Assembly: GCF_964204865.1 (NCBI RefSeq)
Contig: NC_135250.1
Span: 21,567,395-21,631,394, forward strand
Direction: 5' to 3'
Length of the DNA: 64,000 nucleotides
From: Styela clava
Lineage: Eukaryota; Chordata; Ascidiacea; Stolidobranchia; Styelidae
Shown: piece by piece, positions 1-11,180 of the stretch
Layout: the number at the start of each line of letters is the position of its first letter
Position numbering within the stretch: the first letter of the stretch is position 1
The notes under the pieces: generated by a model
What the model was told of the DNA's origin: nothing
Seen by the model: only the letters and a program-made list of their open reading frames with translations
The model's database searches: none
Translations under genes and position numbers: made by a program

Positions 1-75
1 TTCAAATCCCATACTCTCTACCTCACCCAAGGTGTAATAAATTAGGGGGGCAATGCTGAACCAGGAATCATCTCA
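1..75 (+). repeat. SINE-A fragment (3' part), cut by window start
   Basis: The window opens on a B-box-like TTCAAATCC, followed by a CACCC(A)AGGTGTAATAAATT segment. The same segment order occurs in the fuller copy at 34443-34655 and in a fragment at 15661-15720. The tRNA-like head lies outside the window. Confidence 0.6.
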
Positions 76-467
76 AATTTGAGTCGGAATCTCAGGTTTT
101 ACTTGTTATAATCGAAGAAAATAAGTTCACTGAGCCTTTCTAACAGTCTGTAAATTCGATTTCCCTGAGGGTTCAGAGTTGAAGTCTGTTCCGAAATTGA
201 CATTGACCTGGAATTGGAGTCAAATTATGAACGTTGAAATATCTACGGGTCAAAATTTTTCTCAACTTCAGACTCCTTTTTTTTTTGATAATAAATAATT
301 CATTGAGACAGCATGCATAATTCCAAACTATTTTAAAAATATAAATAGGACACCTTGATCTCAGTAAAGTTGTCACACAAAAATAAAAAATATAGAGTAC
401 AATTTAGTTAGGTTTGACGTCATCCAAACACATTGACAACTTTTTGATTCGCTAATCTTTTTTTTAG

Positions 468-697
468 GTTGGTTGGTTTTTCTCATCGCCAGCATCACAT
501 TCATCATAGTGTCACCAATAGCACGATGGTTTTCATGTGTGATGATATTGTTTTACGTACTGCAAGGTCGATTGTTTGGCGGGATGGAAAAGCTAGAAAT
601 GTTTGTGTATGAAGTTCTGCAGGAATGGAAAAATTCTGGCCAGAAACCTACAAAGCCCAGCTTACATTCAAACACAAAACATGTTAAGAAGCAATAG
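468..697 (+). CDS. Terminal exon of an unrecognised membrane protein
   Basis: A T-rich tract ending in TAG at 465-467 makes a good acceptor. The exon then stays open to a TAG stop at 695-697, giving about 75 residues. The first two bases complete a codon from an upstream exon outside the window. The first ~35 residues are strongly hydrophobic (for example VFLIASITFIIVSP), consistent with one or two membrane segments. They are followed by a short amphipathic stretch (EKLEMFVYEVLQEW) and a polar lysine-rich tail ending KHVKKQ, which resembles a cytosolic C-terminus. I do not recognise the family. The preceding 1-467 looks intronic. Because only the last exon is present, no function is assigned. 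Confidence 0.6.
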
Positions 698-3600
698 CAT
701 TTGTTTTTATTTATAACTCTGCAATTATTAATATAAAATTATGTATTCACTGTTTAAAATGGGGAACAATAATACTTGATCATTCTTAACTGGTCGGATT
801 TTTCCAATCTTCAATAGACCTTAGTCATTTAACACATTTTGTAGGGAAAACGAGAACGTGGCATAATATGTGTATGTGATCATTCAATATAGACCAATGG
901 GCTGATTATTGTTCAGTTTTTTTCGGAAAAGTCTTTCGTGTTCAGCTTATATGTGAGACCCTTTGTCATTCCTGCGAACTAGGGTTGGTAAGCTGGTTAG
1001 AAATCACAATGGCTTTGTCTTCTGAGCTGGGCTCTGGAGTGGCTGCATAGCCATTGAAGTTTTCTTGCATGACCACTACCAGAGACATCAGGTCGAATGC
1101 AGTTTGGCAGAGGGGTTTCAAATTTTTAATTTAGCCTAAAATTTTTAATTGATATTAAAAATTGAATTACAAAAAATGGCGCTCCCGAAGTATGTGCACC
1201 AAGATGGCGCACAACACCTCTGGAGTTCCCAGAAAATTAACCAAAAAGAATACATTTTATATGAAATATTAAAAAAAACAAATGTGAAAAAATAGTTCGG
1301 AACTGAAAGCAATAAAATTTCTGGTTTCAGCTCCATCCATCATGCTAAGCTTGGCTCTAAATTCTCAGCGTTGCTACAAACGCAATTTGTCTTTGTTTTT
1401 ACTATCTTCAATTGATAATATTTTTGGCATTCTGAATGCTTTAAATTTCAATTGCTTCTTACTGTATTTAGTATATTATAACTCAAAATGTTACATGTAA
1501 TGAATTGCCTGACTAATTTTTGTAGCCTTTATAGATGTTCACAGGACGATTATTATGCCAGGTTTCTCAAACAGCTTGGCAGTACTCCTACTCCACAGGA
1601 ACTCAAATTTTAATATAAAAAACATCGACTTTCAGGACCGTTTGGTCGACTAAATTATTTGAGTCTATGTAGAAAATTTTGGCTTTGAATATCACCATGA
1701 AAAGTCTAAAATTATGACTTCGAAAAATTCAAGATTTGAACTCTGACCCCACATTCTAGGCAGGGCTTCATTTCAAGTCATCCAGTTGACGCTCGAAGTC
1801 ATTCACCAGTTATGTTTAGCCTCAAAGAACTTCAAATTGAATCAGAGCTTTTCTGTACATGTACTTTCGGGTCCTGTTTGCAGTAGAATGATCTATCTGA
1901 GCATGTTATGGGGTATAAAACATATTTATGTTTCCTTTATCAGATTTGCAATTCCCAAAATATCCTTTTTAATATATGACCATTTTATGTTTACGATTTC
2001 ATTATGGTTATGTCAGAGTGTGTAGTGGTTATTGGTGTGAATTAGGAAATATATCCTACAGCCCTACAATATAAATCTACATGATTGTGCCTAAATACAA
2101 AATTGTAAATGCATAAAATTTGTTTCATATGTTTGTTATGGGTTTATTCACTTTTGTATCAAATTTTAGAAAACGTATTATGCATGTCCTGAAGAACCAT
2201 ATCAAAATAAACATTTGATTGTCACCTGAAAGAGTAAAGAGTGCTTCACATATAATGCTGAAATTTATTAGATTGAAACAACAAAATTATTCTTTTCTTT
2301 GTAGACAAAATATATATACAATTAAATTATTCAGATTTCATAACGATCTATTAGCAATAATAAGATTTTGTATTCTTTTCTGTGCCATAATTGGCCATGT
2401 ATAATGTGTACATTTCAGTCATATGTGGCATATATTCGTAGTGGATTTTAGTGATTCGAATGTTTTATGTGACATAAATATTTGTTGGTATTTTGTTTTA
2501 TTTGATCTTATCAATGCCCCCTGTTACAATCGTACTCTTCATTTAAAAAAGGTGAAATACCTATATTAGAAACCACCTGTGTTAAATAAGAGAACTGATA
2601 TTATGTAAAAATATTTTTTGTGTATATTCCAAAACAAATTGATGTTTTTAAAAGTCTGTGCTACTTTTCTGTCGTTGAAGACTTTGAAATCAAATCATGC
2701 CAGCATTTCACCTAACCACCACAATTTTTTTTATGAGTGTCCTGTTGTATAAACTAATTCTGTAACTTCAAATTGTGTTTGACTTTCATTTGTTTTGTGC
2801 AATATTAATCATGTTTGTTACTAATGCAGCTTTCGAGTTCAAAAACATGTTTGCGGCACTTTTGTAGTCTGTCTCGATTTTCGACCTCTCATTCATCTTG
2901 TTCAATATGTAAAGTTCCTGTCGGTAATTGTTTTGGTACTTTCTGTAACTTGCTATTCTCCTTTGTCAGTTCCAGTTTCTCATGAATTATTCTAGTTCTG
3001 GGAACGTGGTCCCTGAGCATGTAAGCCTAGTTATTTTTCCTTTGACTGAATAATGTACCAGTACTCATCCTTTCAGTCAGTACTTACATACTATTGTTTT
3101 TAAATAATTATATATAATTTGCTTTTTAAATTGCCCTTTTTATTTTGAAATGTGCAGTCATTCTCAAGTCTTGATGTTAACATATTTTTGCTATTCTTAG
3201 TTGACGACTAATTCTAAATACATTGGAAATAGCAGTTCCTTGAGTTATAGGTAGTATACTTCATTCTCTCCATTCTACCAATTATGCTTCCCCAGTTTGG
3301 TATCACAACTCACTTTTTTGAGCACAGCGTACCTACCAGACAAAAAAGAATTCAAGCCCATTTTTTTCCAAGAGCTTCCGTTATGTCGACTTCACACATC
3401 ATACCTGTTTTCCCAATCGTAATGACATGAACTGCCTTTCGCCAATCGGTACCCTATTCACTAACGTACAATCTTTCACAAATGATTAAAGCTCTTGGCA
3501 TTTGTTTCTGAGTGAGTGCGCATCGCCTCGCTTTAAACAAACTTGAAAAAAAATTACTGCTTTAGCTTGATAGTATAATTTCGACCCCAAAAATCTTCCT

Positions 3601-3964
3601 ATTTGCGAAAATCGTTTAGCTTCAATTGTAAGTTTCTATTTCAACCTAATGAAAGTAGTATATAGGGACTCTGGTACCATTACCACCAAAATAATAAAAT
3701 CAACAAATCCACACTTGTGCATATTTGATACCTATTGTTGGAAATTGGAAAAAGAGTTACTTCCTTCTATTTTGTTCACTTTTGATTGGTCTTTCATAAT
3801 ATCAAACACAATAAATGTACGATTCACGAAACTTGGAATTCTATAATATTTGTGTCTGTGCGTCTGTCTGACAGGCAGGCTAGTATATATGAACGAGTAT
3901 CGTTTTCGTTACTTTGAGAACGTCGGATCATGGAATGGGAGTTTGTATTTATAGTAAAATTTAT
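698..3964. other. 3' UTR and AT-rich intergenic DNA, no gene seen
   Basis: This follows the stop of the first gene. AATAAA at 2206-2211 is one possible polyadenylation signal. Apart from the MITE fragment near 1172-1232, I see no coding exon with usable splice sites and no recognisable repeat structure. Short open frames here are AT-rich and low-complexity. Confidence 0.4.
1172..1232. repeat. GAAGTATGTGCACC MITE end (fragment)
   Basis: It contains GGCGCTCCCGAAGTATGTGC followed by ACCAAGATGG, the terminal sequence of the dispersed inverted-repeat family also seen at 3965-4185, 10693-10795, 23248-23412 and 28529-28722. Only one end is clear here. Confidence 0.55.
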
Positions 3965-4185
3965 GATACTCCCGAAGTGCGTGTACTAGGTTAGGGTCGG
4001 GCCATAATTTTAGTCCTATTTTCCTTATTTTAGTTCTGTTACGAGTTCGGGGACTGTCTGTGTCAGCCAAGTTAATACAACCCTACCCATAGCTTTCAGT
4101 CCTTTTACACAACTTGATGTAAAGCAGGCGAACAGAATTAGTTGAATCCATATTGGTACTTACACTTCTGGAGCGCCAAATTTAT
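3965..4185. repeat. GAAGTATGTGCACC-type MITE, near-complete copy
   Basis: The left end has ACTCCCGAAGTGCGTGTAC. The right end reads ACTTCTGGAGCGCC, which is the inverted form. The interior (accaggttaggg, ttacgagttcggggactgtc, ttacacaacttgatgtaaag) is shared in the same order with the copy at 28529-28722. There is no coding capacity, as expected for a MITE. Confidence 0.7.
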
Positions 4186-4471
4186 ACCTATGATATAATA
4201 ATGTCTAATGAACATCTATTCAAGATGCTGCAAAAAGATTTTTGTTATCGCGACTAGAGAAAGCGGTCATAGTTCGCTTCAAGTCTTGACCAAGAATTTT
4301 GGATGATCGACAATTGTAACATGGAAGCGCTTGCCTGAAGAATCTGTAACGTGAGGCCAGCGACGTGGAATGCAGTTACTGTTTTGTAGGTAATCGCGCT
4401 GGATTCGGTCGTGCCCAAAGTTTATAGTTACTTTGGTCGTACCATGGGAGAAGCCTTGCACTCGCATAGCG

Positions 4472-4582
4472 CAGTGGTTCCCAACCTTTGCACCTGGCGA
4501 ACCGGTAAAATTTAATAAAATGTACTCGCGGATCGGCAAAATGTTGAAATGAGTGGAACGGGAAATAATAACCTATATAATT
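4472..4582 (+). repeat. hAT-type end, interrupted fragment
   Basis: It starts with CAGTGGTTCCCAACCTTTGC, a sequence typical of terminal inverted repeats of the hAT superfamily. The matching right end is not visible; the full transposon at 4583 begins directly after this fragment and may be inserted in it. Confidence 0.5.
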
Positions 4583-7500
4583 CAGTGGCGGCGCGTGGTC
4601 ATTTTGACAACCGGGGCAAGCTACTGCGGGACCAAGTCACCCCCATCTACGGGGACAGGATGAGCGCTGTAAGTTCTCCCATCATTTTATGAGTATAAAA
4701 ACCATTCCATCGGTAACAACCAATCGGCAAAAGCGACAAGTTTTAACGATAAGAAAGTGTCTTTAAAACCGGTCCAAGTCAAGGGATTAATAAATATAGA
4801 CATAGTTTATTTTGAAACCTCTTTCAAAAGGAAAGGCAATATTTACCCAGATAAATACAATGACATATTAACAGAAACTTCGGGAAATCAGACAAAACCT
4901 AAAATAAGGTTTAAATCGTTACTATGAAGAAAGGAAAGTTAATGCAAAGATAAGGACATGCGTCGCTCACTCATAGATATATATGCTGCTAGACTTCTAC
5001 TGCTTGAACATATATGCAACACGCCGCGGTTTCTTGGAAGCAAAATGCTCAATAACGCGCTGATTAAAGTCATGCATCCCAGAAATAACGTCTCTGTGAA
5101 TGGATAAAACAGCCAAGGAATTTAATCTATCTTGCTTCATTGTGTTTCTGAGATACGTTTTGATACGCTTCAGCGTGCTGAATGTTCGCTCTGCGTCGGC
5201 GGAAGAAATAGGCGTCGTCAAAATGATGTCCAGAAATTTTGCAGACGCCGCAAAGGTAGTTACTAGAGTGTTATCTATGAGGAACCCATAGAGCGCGCAA
5301 GTTGATGTGATGTTCAAAAAGGTTTGATTGGTGTATATACATCGCAATTCATTTTCCAATTTACCCACGTTTATCATGGGGTAAAATTTGGAGACAGTAG
5401 CCAACAAATGGATGGGAAATTGACGTGCAAATTTTGAAAAATTTTTGGGGTTCATCAAAGAGAACGCGGCAAGGTGTTCAGTGCGCAGACAATCGCCTAT
5501 TTGATTCACCAGAATGTCACAGCATTCCTTTGCAGACAAAATCAAACGCTGCATTGTTTGCCCGCGGCGTAAAGAAGCACTCCATGTGTCGTCGTATTTT
5601 ATTGTTTCCCGGATACGAGATACAGCATCGCAGAAGTCTGAAATACACGACTGCACAGACGCTCCATCCATTAGCCTTGACTGCAATGCGCCGTATAATA
5701 CATCCACGTGATAGAATATTGTGGAGAAAAAAGCGGGAAAAAGTGAAAACTCACCATCTTCTAGCAGACGCTTTAGACCTGCCGCCTCCCTCACAGAGCG
5801 TTCGTCCCAAACCGGAGAGCTCTGAATGCCATTGAAACACTCAAAGAGCTCAGACCTAATTTCGGACACGCCCTGCACCACGCGTGATTGGAAGTTCCAA
5901 CGTGTTGGTGCACAAGCTGGGAGACGGCGGCTACATATCTGGCGAAGGAGGTCAGAGCGCTTCGGCGAAACGGAAAAAAATGAAGAAAACCCCGAAACAT
6001 TTGCAAAAAATATACGGACGAGAGGGGTATCAAGACACATATTTTTAATAACGAGGTTAAATTGGTGTGCATTACAATGTAAAAAATGCGCATGAGGAAA
6101 ATCTTCTTTTATATAAACTTCAACACCATGTTTCGACCCACTCATGACTGCCGCGCCGTCATAAGTTTGAGCTATCAATTTTGACTTCGCGTTGTAAGGC
6201 TGTAACACTTCTTTCAGTACAGCCGATATCCCGCAAGCCGTGCGATCAACGATTGGTACAAAGCTGTGAAATCTCTCGGTAGGTTTACCATCTTTCACAA
6301 ACCGAAAAATCACAGCCAGTTGGGAAACGCACGTGATGTCAGTTGTCTCGTCAGACTGAATCGAAAGGAACTGGCAATTCTCAATTTCCAGAGCCAAATG
6401 TTGTAAATAAGTTTTATACATTGAGTCGAGCAAATTATTTTGGATATCCTTAGATGTCCCTTTCGAAACAGTTGCGGCATCAAGATGATCTCTCAATACT
6501 GTATCTAGGGATGCGATGTATGCCACCATATCCAAAAATACCCCTTTATTAGAAGAGCCAGCCCGTTCATCGTGCCCACGGAGGGACAGCTCGTGACAAC
6601 CAATGAACTTCAAAACATCTATCAATCGACCGAGAACATGGCGGTTTTTCTCGACGTTTTGGTTGTGCCGACGAATAGAAACCGCGCGTCCTTCATCCAA
6701 CTGTGCTGCAATATTAACATTTCCGAATGTTCGGTATTTTACTGCATTGTCCAGTTGCTCCATAGAAGATTGATGATCCCTGGCACGCTCGGAAAGATGT
6801 TTAAGATCTCTAAAACCAAATTTACACCAACGTGAGTCACGGGCGGTAGCAAAAAGTAGGCAATAAAAACAAAAAAGTGCATTTTTGTCCTCGCTGTAAC
6901 ACAACCATTCGTGTTTTTTATACCAAGTTTCTGCGCAGAATGTACGCCGACGCTTTCCTCCGTCATGGGATTGTTCCAGTGAACAATTTTTTGGTTGATA
7001 AGGCCCAAGACGTTGTACCTCTAATTTTTGTTCCAGCGGCAGCTGCGAAAACGGAGTGCGAAGTAGTGCATCAACCTTATTCATTATGAGGTCTAAGGCT
7101 AAGAAATGCGAAGCCGGAAAGAAGTGAGGAGCTCAAAAGGAATGTGGAAAATCGAAAGCAAATGGACTAAAGGTCTCTAACTGATTCAAATAGCGAAACA
7201 AGCGACAAAAACAAAGGCGAGGAAACTATCAACTCTTCAAGCAACCAACGAACGAGAAGAAATGCGTCAATATGTCAACACGTTGTTGTAAGAAACGTCG
7301 GCATTGTGTCGTCATAATTTCGGGGCTAGCCCCGATCGGCCCCGATGATTTAGTAAAAGAAACAGAAAACAAACGAGACAAACGCGGCGAGTGGAAGATA
7401 AAAGAGAGAATACGATATACAATGAGCAACCGGGGCAAAATCGGCGTCGCCCCGTCGACGTTCGGCGAAGGCTTAGCGAGCGAAAAATGAACCATGTCGG

Positions 7501-7624
7501 GAGAATATGGCTAGTGTAGACAGTCTGTGCAACCGATATTGAGGTATTTTTCGAATATTTTTTATTATACCGAAAAAACAACCGGGGCATTGCCCCGGTT
7601 GGCCCTATTGACGCGCCGCCACTG
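4583..7624 (-). mobile_element. hAT superfamily DNA transposon, apparently complete
   Basis: The ends are perfect 14-bp terminal inverted repeats: CAGTGGCGGCGCGT at 4583-4596 and its reverse complement at 7611-7624. A second shared box, CAACCGGGGCAA, lies just inside each end (4608-4619 and, inverted, 7590-7601). A further copy sits at 7427-7438, and CCGGGGC-type palindromes sit at 7321-7334 and 7579-7601. The single long minus-strand frame inside encodes a hAT transposase. The element looks richer in G and C than its AT-rich surroundings. I see no clean 8-bp target duplication: the flanks are ATATAATT and CAGTATAT, both A/T-rich. So the exact insertion boundary or age is uncertain. Confidence 0.88.
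4997..7084 (-). CDS. hAT transposase (ZMYM1-like / DUF4371 type)
   Basis: This is one uninterrupted frame of 695 residues, a normal length for this group. An N-terminal TTF-type zinc-finger-like region runs about residues 45-105, with W54, W60, C62, C72 and C75. A DUF4371-like RNase-H-fold region follows. Candidate catalytic acids are D245 in QSDETTD, D309 in TYDGAA, and E632 in the C-terminal SSADAERTFSTLKRIK block, which is the conserved hAT dimerisation region (about 610-670). A CxxH-like HCNAH motif sits at 336-340. It should bind the transposon ends and catalyse cut-and-paste transposition in the nucleus. No frameshift or stop is present, so it may be active or recently active. Related host genes are annotated as zinc finger MYM-type protein 1-like, but the perfect flanking inverted repeats make this a transposon gene. 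Confidence 0.88.
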   Translation of the reverse strand: MNKVDALLRTPFSQLPLEQKLEVQRLGPYQPKNCSLEQSHDGGKRRRTFCAETWYKKHEWLCYSEDKNALFCFYCLLFATARDSRWCKFGFRDLKHLSERARDHQSSMEQLDNAVKYRTFGNVNIAAQLDEGRAVSIRRHNQNVEKNRHVLGRLIDVLKFIGCHELSLRGHDERAGSSNKGVFLDMVAYIASLDTVLRDHLDAATVSKGTSKDIQNNLLDSMYKTYLQHLALEIENCQFLSIQSDETTDITCVSQLAVIFRFVKDGKPTERFHSFVPIVDRTACGISAVLKEVLQPYNAKSKLIAQTYDGAAVMSGSKHGVEVYIKEDFPHAHFLHCNAHQFNLVIKNMCLDTPLVRIFFANVSGFSSFFSVSPKRSDLLRQICSRRLPACAPTRWNFQSRVVQGVSEIRSELFECFNGIQSSPVWDERSVREAAGLKRLLEDGEFSLFPAFFSTIFYHVDVLYGALQSRLMDGASVQSCISDFCDAVSRIRETIKYDDTWSASLRRGQTMQRLILSAKECCDILVNQIGDCLRTEHLAAFSLMNPKNFSKFARQFPIHLLATVSKFYPMINVGKLENELRCIYTNQTFLNITSTCALYGFLIDNTLVTTFAASAKFLDIILTTPISSADAERTFSTLKRIKTYLRNTMKQDRLNSLAVLSIHRDVISGMHDFNQRVIEHFASKKPRRVAYMFKQ

Positions 7625-10600
7625 CAGTATATATATTAGAGTAATATAATGCAATATCTGGCACTATGCTTCTATATTTAAAAACAAGGCACACTTAAAA
7701 ACATTTCACAAGCAAATCAAATGATGTGCCGGTGAAAAATTGAAATGTGGGGAACATAAAATAATACGACATATATGCGTAATAAAATGCAGTACTGAGC
7801 ACCCACTGTGCGTGAAAAGGCACACAGAAAATATCCCACATGAAAAACATGTAACTGCCAAATCATGTACAAACACAATTAACTCTAGTTAGAATGCGGC
7901 TGCTACTACTTTTCCAATATATATATAATTGAAAACGAGGCTTCAACGAAGTTTCTGCAACACGTCGCTCTGCAGCGGCGTCCAGTCGATTTCTTTGCTT
8001 CATTTTAATTAAAGCTTGGGTTTTGCGATGAAGAACCGATACAATTTGAAAATGGTGCCATGCTACAGTGGTCTTGTGTGGATGTGATAGGACTACATTT
8101 TTATGCGTTTCCCCATTTCAAAAGCTACATATTTTGTGTTGTTATTCATTAAAATGAGTGCAGACTGAGATGATGTAGCCAGCGTATAATATAAAAATAT
8201 TAAAAATCTTAGACTTATCCGTGGATGAGGTGTTTTTTTTTTATCTTCAGGGGAATCATTATGGATGCGTATGTTTATAAGAAAATATATTCAAACCTTA
8301 GAAAAATATTTTTTCAAATATTTGGACATGCTCGTATAGTTATCGGTTCTAATGATCTATCTAATTGCCCTTTAGACCGGTCAAAGAGTTGGCGGCACAA
8401 GTTGCAACCCCTTGGGCGATAACCTATAATCGCGATTAAATTGTTATTCGCAGTTAAATTGACGAGTCATTTTGATGAGTCTCCGGTAACGGTTACCGCA
8501 TCAGTTTGAAGCAAAACCGTGTTTCGTGGTGATTTCCGATTAACAGGACATTAATTGTGTTTAGTTTGATTAGGTATAGCGTTAATAATCTAAAGTTCGG
8601 ATTATGTCGCTCAATATTCAGCCAAAGACCAAGTCAACTTGACATTCAGATCTGCAGTTATTAAAGTAAAATAAAGAGAATTCGTTCATTCGAGTTTAAT
8701 TTAGCTAGTGAGTTAGGAAAATTATTATGAAAGCGTTAGTTCGTCCAAACAGAAACAGTTCGCCAGATGCGTAAAGGCAAATATAAAGAACATTACATTC
8801 AGTACAGTCCCCTTTCAGGGCCAGAGGATCAGAAACCTATTTTTAGGCATTATTTCCTCAAAGCAGATTGAAGGAGTTTTGCTAAACTGCTTGCAAATCC
8901 TACTAAATGGTGGTTTCAAAGCTATCGAAATATTGCTGTCATTTGTATCTTCATAAATCTGCGAATATAGATTTTCTGTCCCGACAGATATTAATATGGA
9001 CTATTTAAGTCTTTTCAATCGCATCACAGGCAGAATTCCAAGTATTTTGTTGGAATATCTCTACCGTGTGAGCGTTAATTTATTCGAGGTAATGGAGGTT
9101 TGACTTTAGATAGTGAAGCGCTTATGGTCGCACCAGAGAATACTGTCTGTTGCTCAAAATATTTTCCAATAAACTTAACACGAACCAAGCCATATGTTCG
9201 CTTGTCATGATAGGTGCAGGCTAAGTCAAAATTGTTTTTCTCCAACGGTGTAAGCTTACACTTATGCGAGTTTGGAACGTAAGTGGACGCTTGGTACGAA
9301 ATCTCTGGAGAATAAGGACGCACTGCACAGCAGGGCTGCCACTTTTGCTTGACTAAAAACATCTAGATTGAAAAGAAAAAACATCTAGAAAATACATCTA
9401 GATATGAAGTCATTGAATTTGATGAAAATTAACGAAACAAGAGCATACAAAGTTTATTATCTTACATAATACAGTATTATTAGATGTCGGAGAAGCTAAC
9501 TTCACAACCTAGAATTCAATTCCCACCTGCAGAACTTACAAAGGCCTTGTTCTTATCATCTGAAGGGGCAATCCATTCCTTAAAGGTTCCTTATTACAAT
9601 CTTTTCTAAATTTTTGCTGGTATTGTTTAAACTTTAAATTTTGAAAGATTGATGTTTAAAGAGAGACAAATTCACTAGAACTTATAGACTTAAATAACTT
9701 TATAATTTTAAAATCTTGGAGTAAGCAACTTGAACAACAAAAGTTATTCTCACCCCTTGGCAGCTTGGCAACAATACAATATTAAGCACTGACTCATCGG
9801 ACCAACATCGTCCTTTCTATTTTAACGTTAATTAAAACGTCGCGGTAGCATTCTTAGCAAGATTGCAGAAACAAAACAAAAAAACAGTATATTATGGTTT
9901 TTGCTAATTTAACTAAAGCTAATTATACTAGCCCTTAGATTTGAGTCATGTATATAAAAAAAATAGTTCATGATAGTTCAGGTATTAAAATTGATCAATT
10001 GAAATATAGCCTATACGGTATACCGCGCTTTTTTAGGATCGATCAAACACGGTTCTCGTAATGTAACCGTACTCAACTTATAGACCATTGGTTTTCGAAC
10101 AATATCAAGCTATTCATTTAGTGACAATGCTAACTTATAGATTTTCAAAGCAATATGTGATCTGAGCGTGAGAGTCCAGAAGAATCGTAAGAATTTATTA
10201 TTGCATGAAGGCTTTGAATTTGAACGTGATTAAAATATTCATTTCGGCTAACATAATATATATATATATGCTTTCAAACCAGGTTTATTTAACGTTTATA
10301 TCTGGGCACCAATTTAAATCAAAAAAGGTATCATGGGCGAAGAGGTAAATCTAAGTGTAATGTGAGTACACATTTCTTATTATTATAAATTATATATATA
10401 TAATGAAATGTAAGCGTTTCAAAATACGAAATACCTCTTTTTTAGATATGGTAAAAATGCTTTAAAACATATTCGTACTTTCCCCCTTTCGCTAGTAATC
10501 TTCTTGTAAAATATCCACGCACTCGCCAATTCACCCGTCATCGTGTTTTTTACATATATTCGTGTAATATGAAGGGTTTAAAGCAGGGGAGGGCAATGTT

Positions 10601-10692
10601 TTTGAACCACGGGCCTACAATTTTGCCTACCGAGACTGCCGAGCCAGGTAAGTCTGACATGACAAGTTACCTCTTATGAACAATATTTGGAC
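7625..10692. other. AT-rich intergenic DNA, no gene recognised
   Basis: I found no supported exon, RNA gene or clear repeat boundary here. A 95-residue minus-strand open frame at 9075-9362 reads more like protein than most, but has no recognisable domain or splice context and is not called. Confidence 0.35.
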
Positions 10693-10795
10693 CTCCAGAA
10701 GTATGCGCACCAAGATGGCGCACAACCTCAATATAGTATGTATGTACCGGTTATGATTCAGGTGGTGTGACATCTTGGTGCGCATACTTCTGGAG
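10693..10795. repeat. Short MITE with near-perfect inverted ends
   Basis: CTCCAGAAGTATGCGCACC at 10693 continues as AAGATG. The reverse complement, CATCTTGGTGCGCATACTTC continuing TGGAG, closes the unit at 10795. The arms are about 25 bp around a 50-bp centre, so the RNA or single strand would form a long hairpin. It is a deleted member of the GAAGTATGTGCACC family. Confidence 0.8.
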
Positions 10796-11148
10796 CACCC
10801 CATATTTACAGTGTTTTAAACAAAGGTGGAAAACAATATGCATCGTGCCAATACTAAATTTAAACGCAAAATCAATAAAATACTTGAGCTATTTTACCTT
10901 AAAACATTAAAATTTGGTTTTTTAGTTCAGTTGTGGAAGGAACAGGCGGGCCAGATTGAGTTACCCAACCGGCCGTGCTTTGCCCATGTATGGTTTAGTC
11001 TGATTATTTGAGAGTATCTTATTGCGGGTTTCCATTTGTATTCTCTGTTATACAAGGCGATATTACCCTTGTAATACATTTATTTCTCATTTCCCCAATT
11101 TCCTTCTTGTGTGCTTGTGTCATGTATATATTAGTATTATTTTGTGCA

Positions 11149-11180
11149 ATGACGGAACTCAAAAGCAATTATCGATTCGG
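11149..11180 (+). CDS. ABCB1: Provisional first coding exon of the ABCB1-type gene
   Basis: Exon 11267-11384 has no in-frame ATG and starts one base into a codon, so an upstream exon ending with two bases is required. An ATG at 11149 opens 32 nt ([10 protein letters not shown] plus GG) followed by GTATAT. The resulting 86-bp intron matches other short introns in this gene (70-80 bp) and the phase fits. The donor is not a strong consensus, so a more distal first exon is possible. Confidence 0.45.

Noticed and set aside
5425..6095. Plus-strand frames of 89-136 residues inside the hAT transposase
   Set aside because: They are antisense shadows of the 695-residue transposase frame.
9075..9362. 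95-residue minus-strand frame (contains KCKLTPLEKNNFDLACTYHD)
   Set aside because: Reads somewhat like protein, but no domain, no partner exons and no repeat relationship could be shown. RNA evidence or a protein search would decide.
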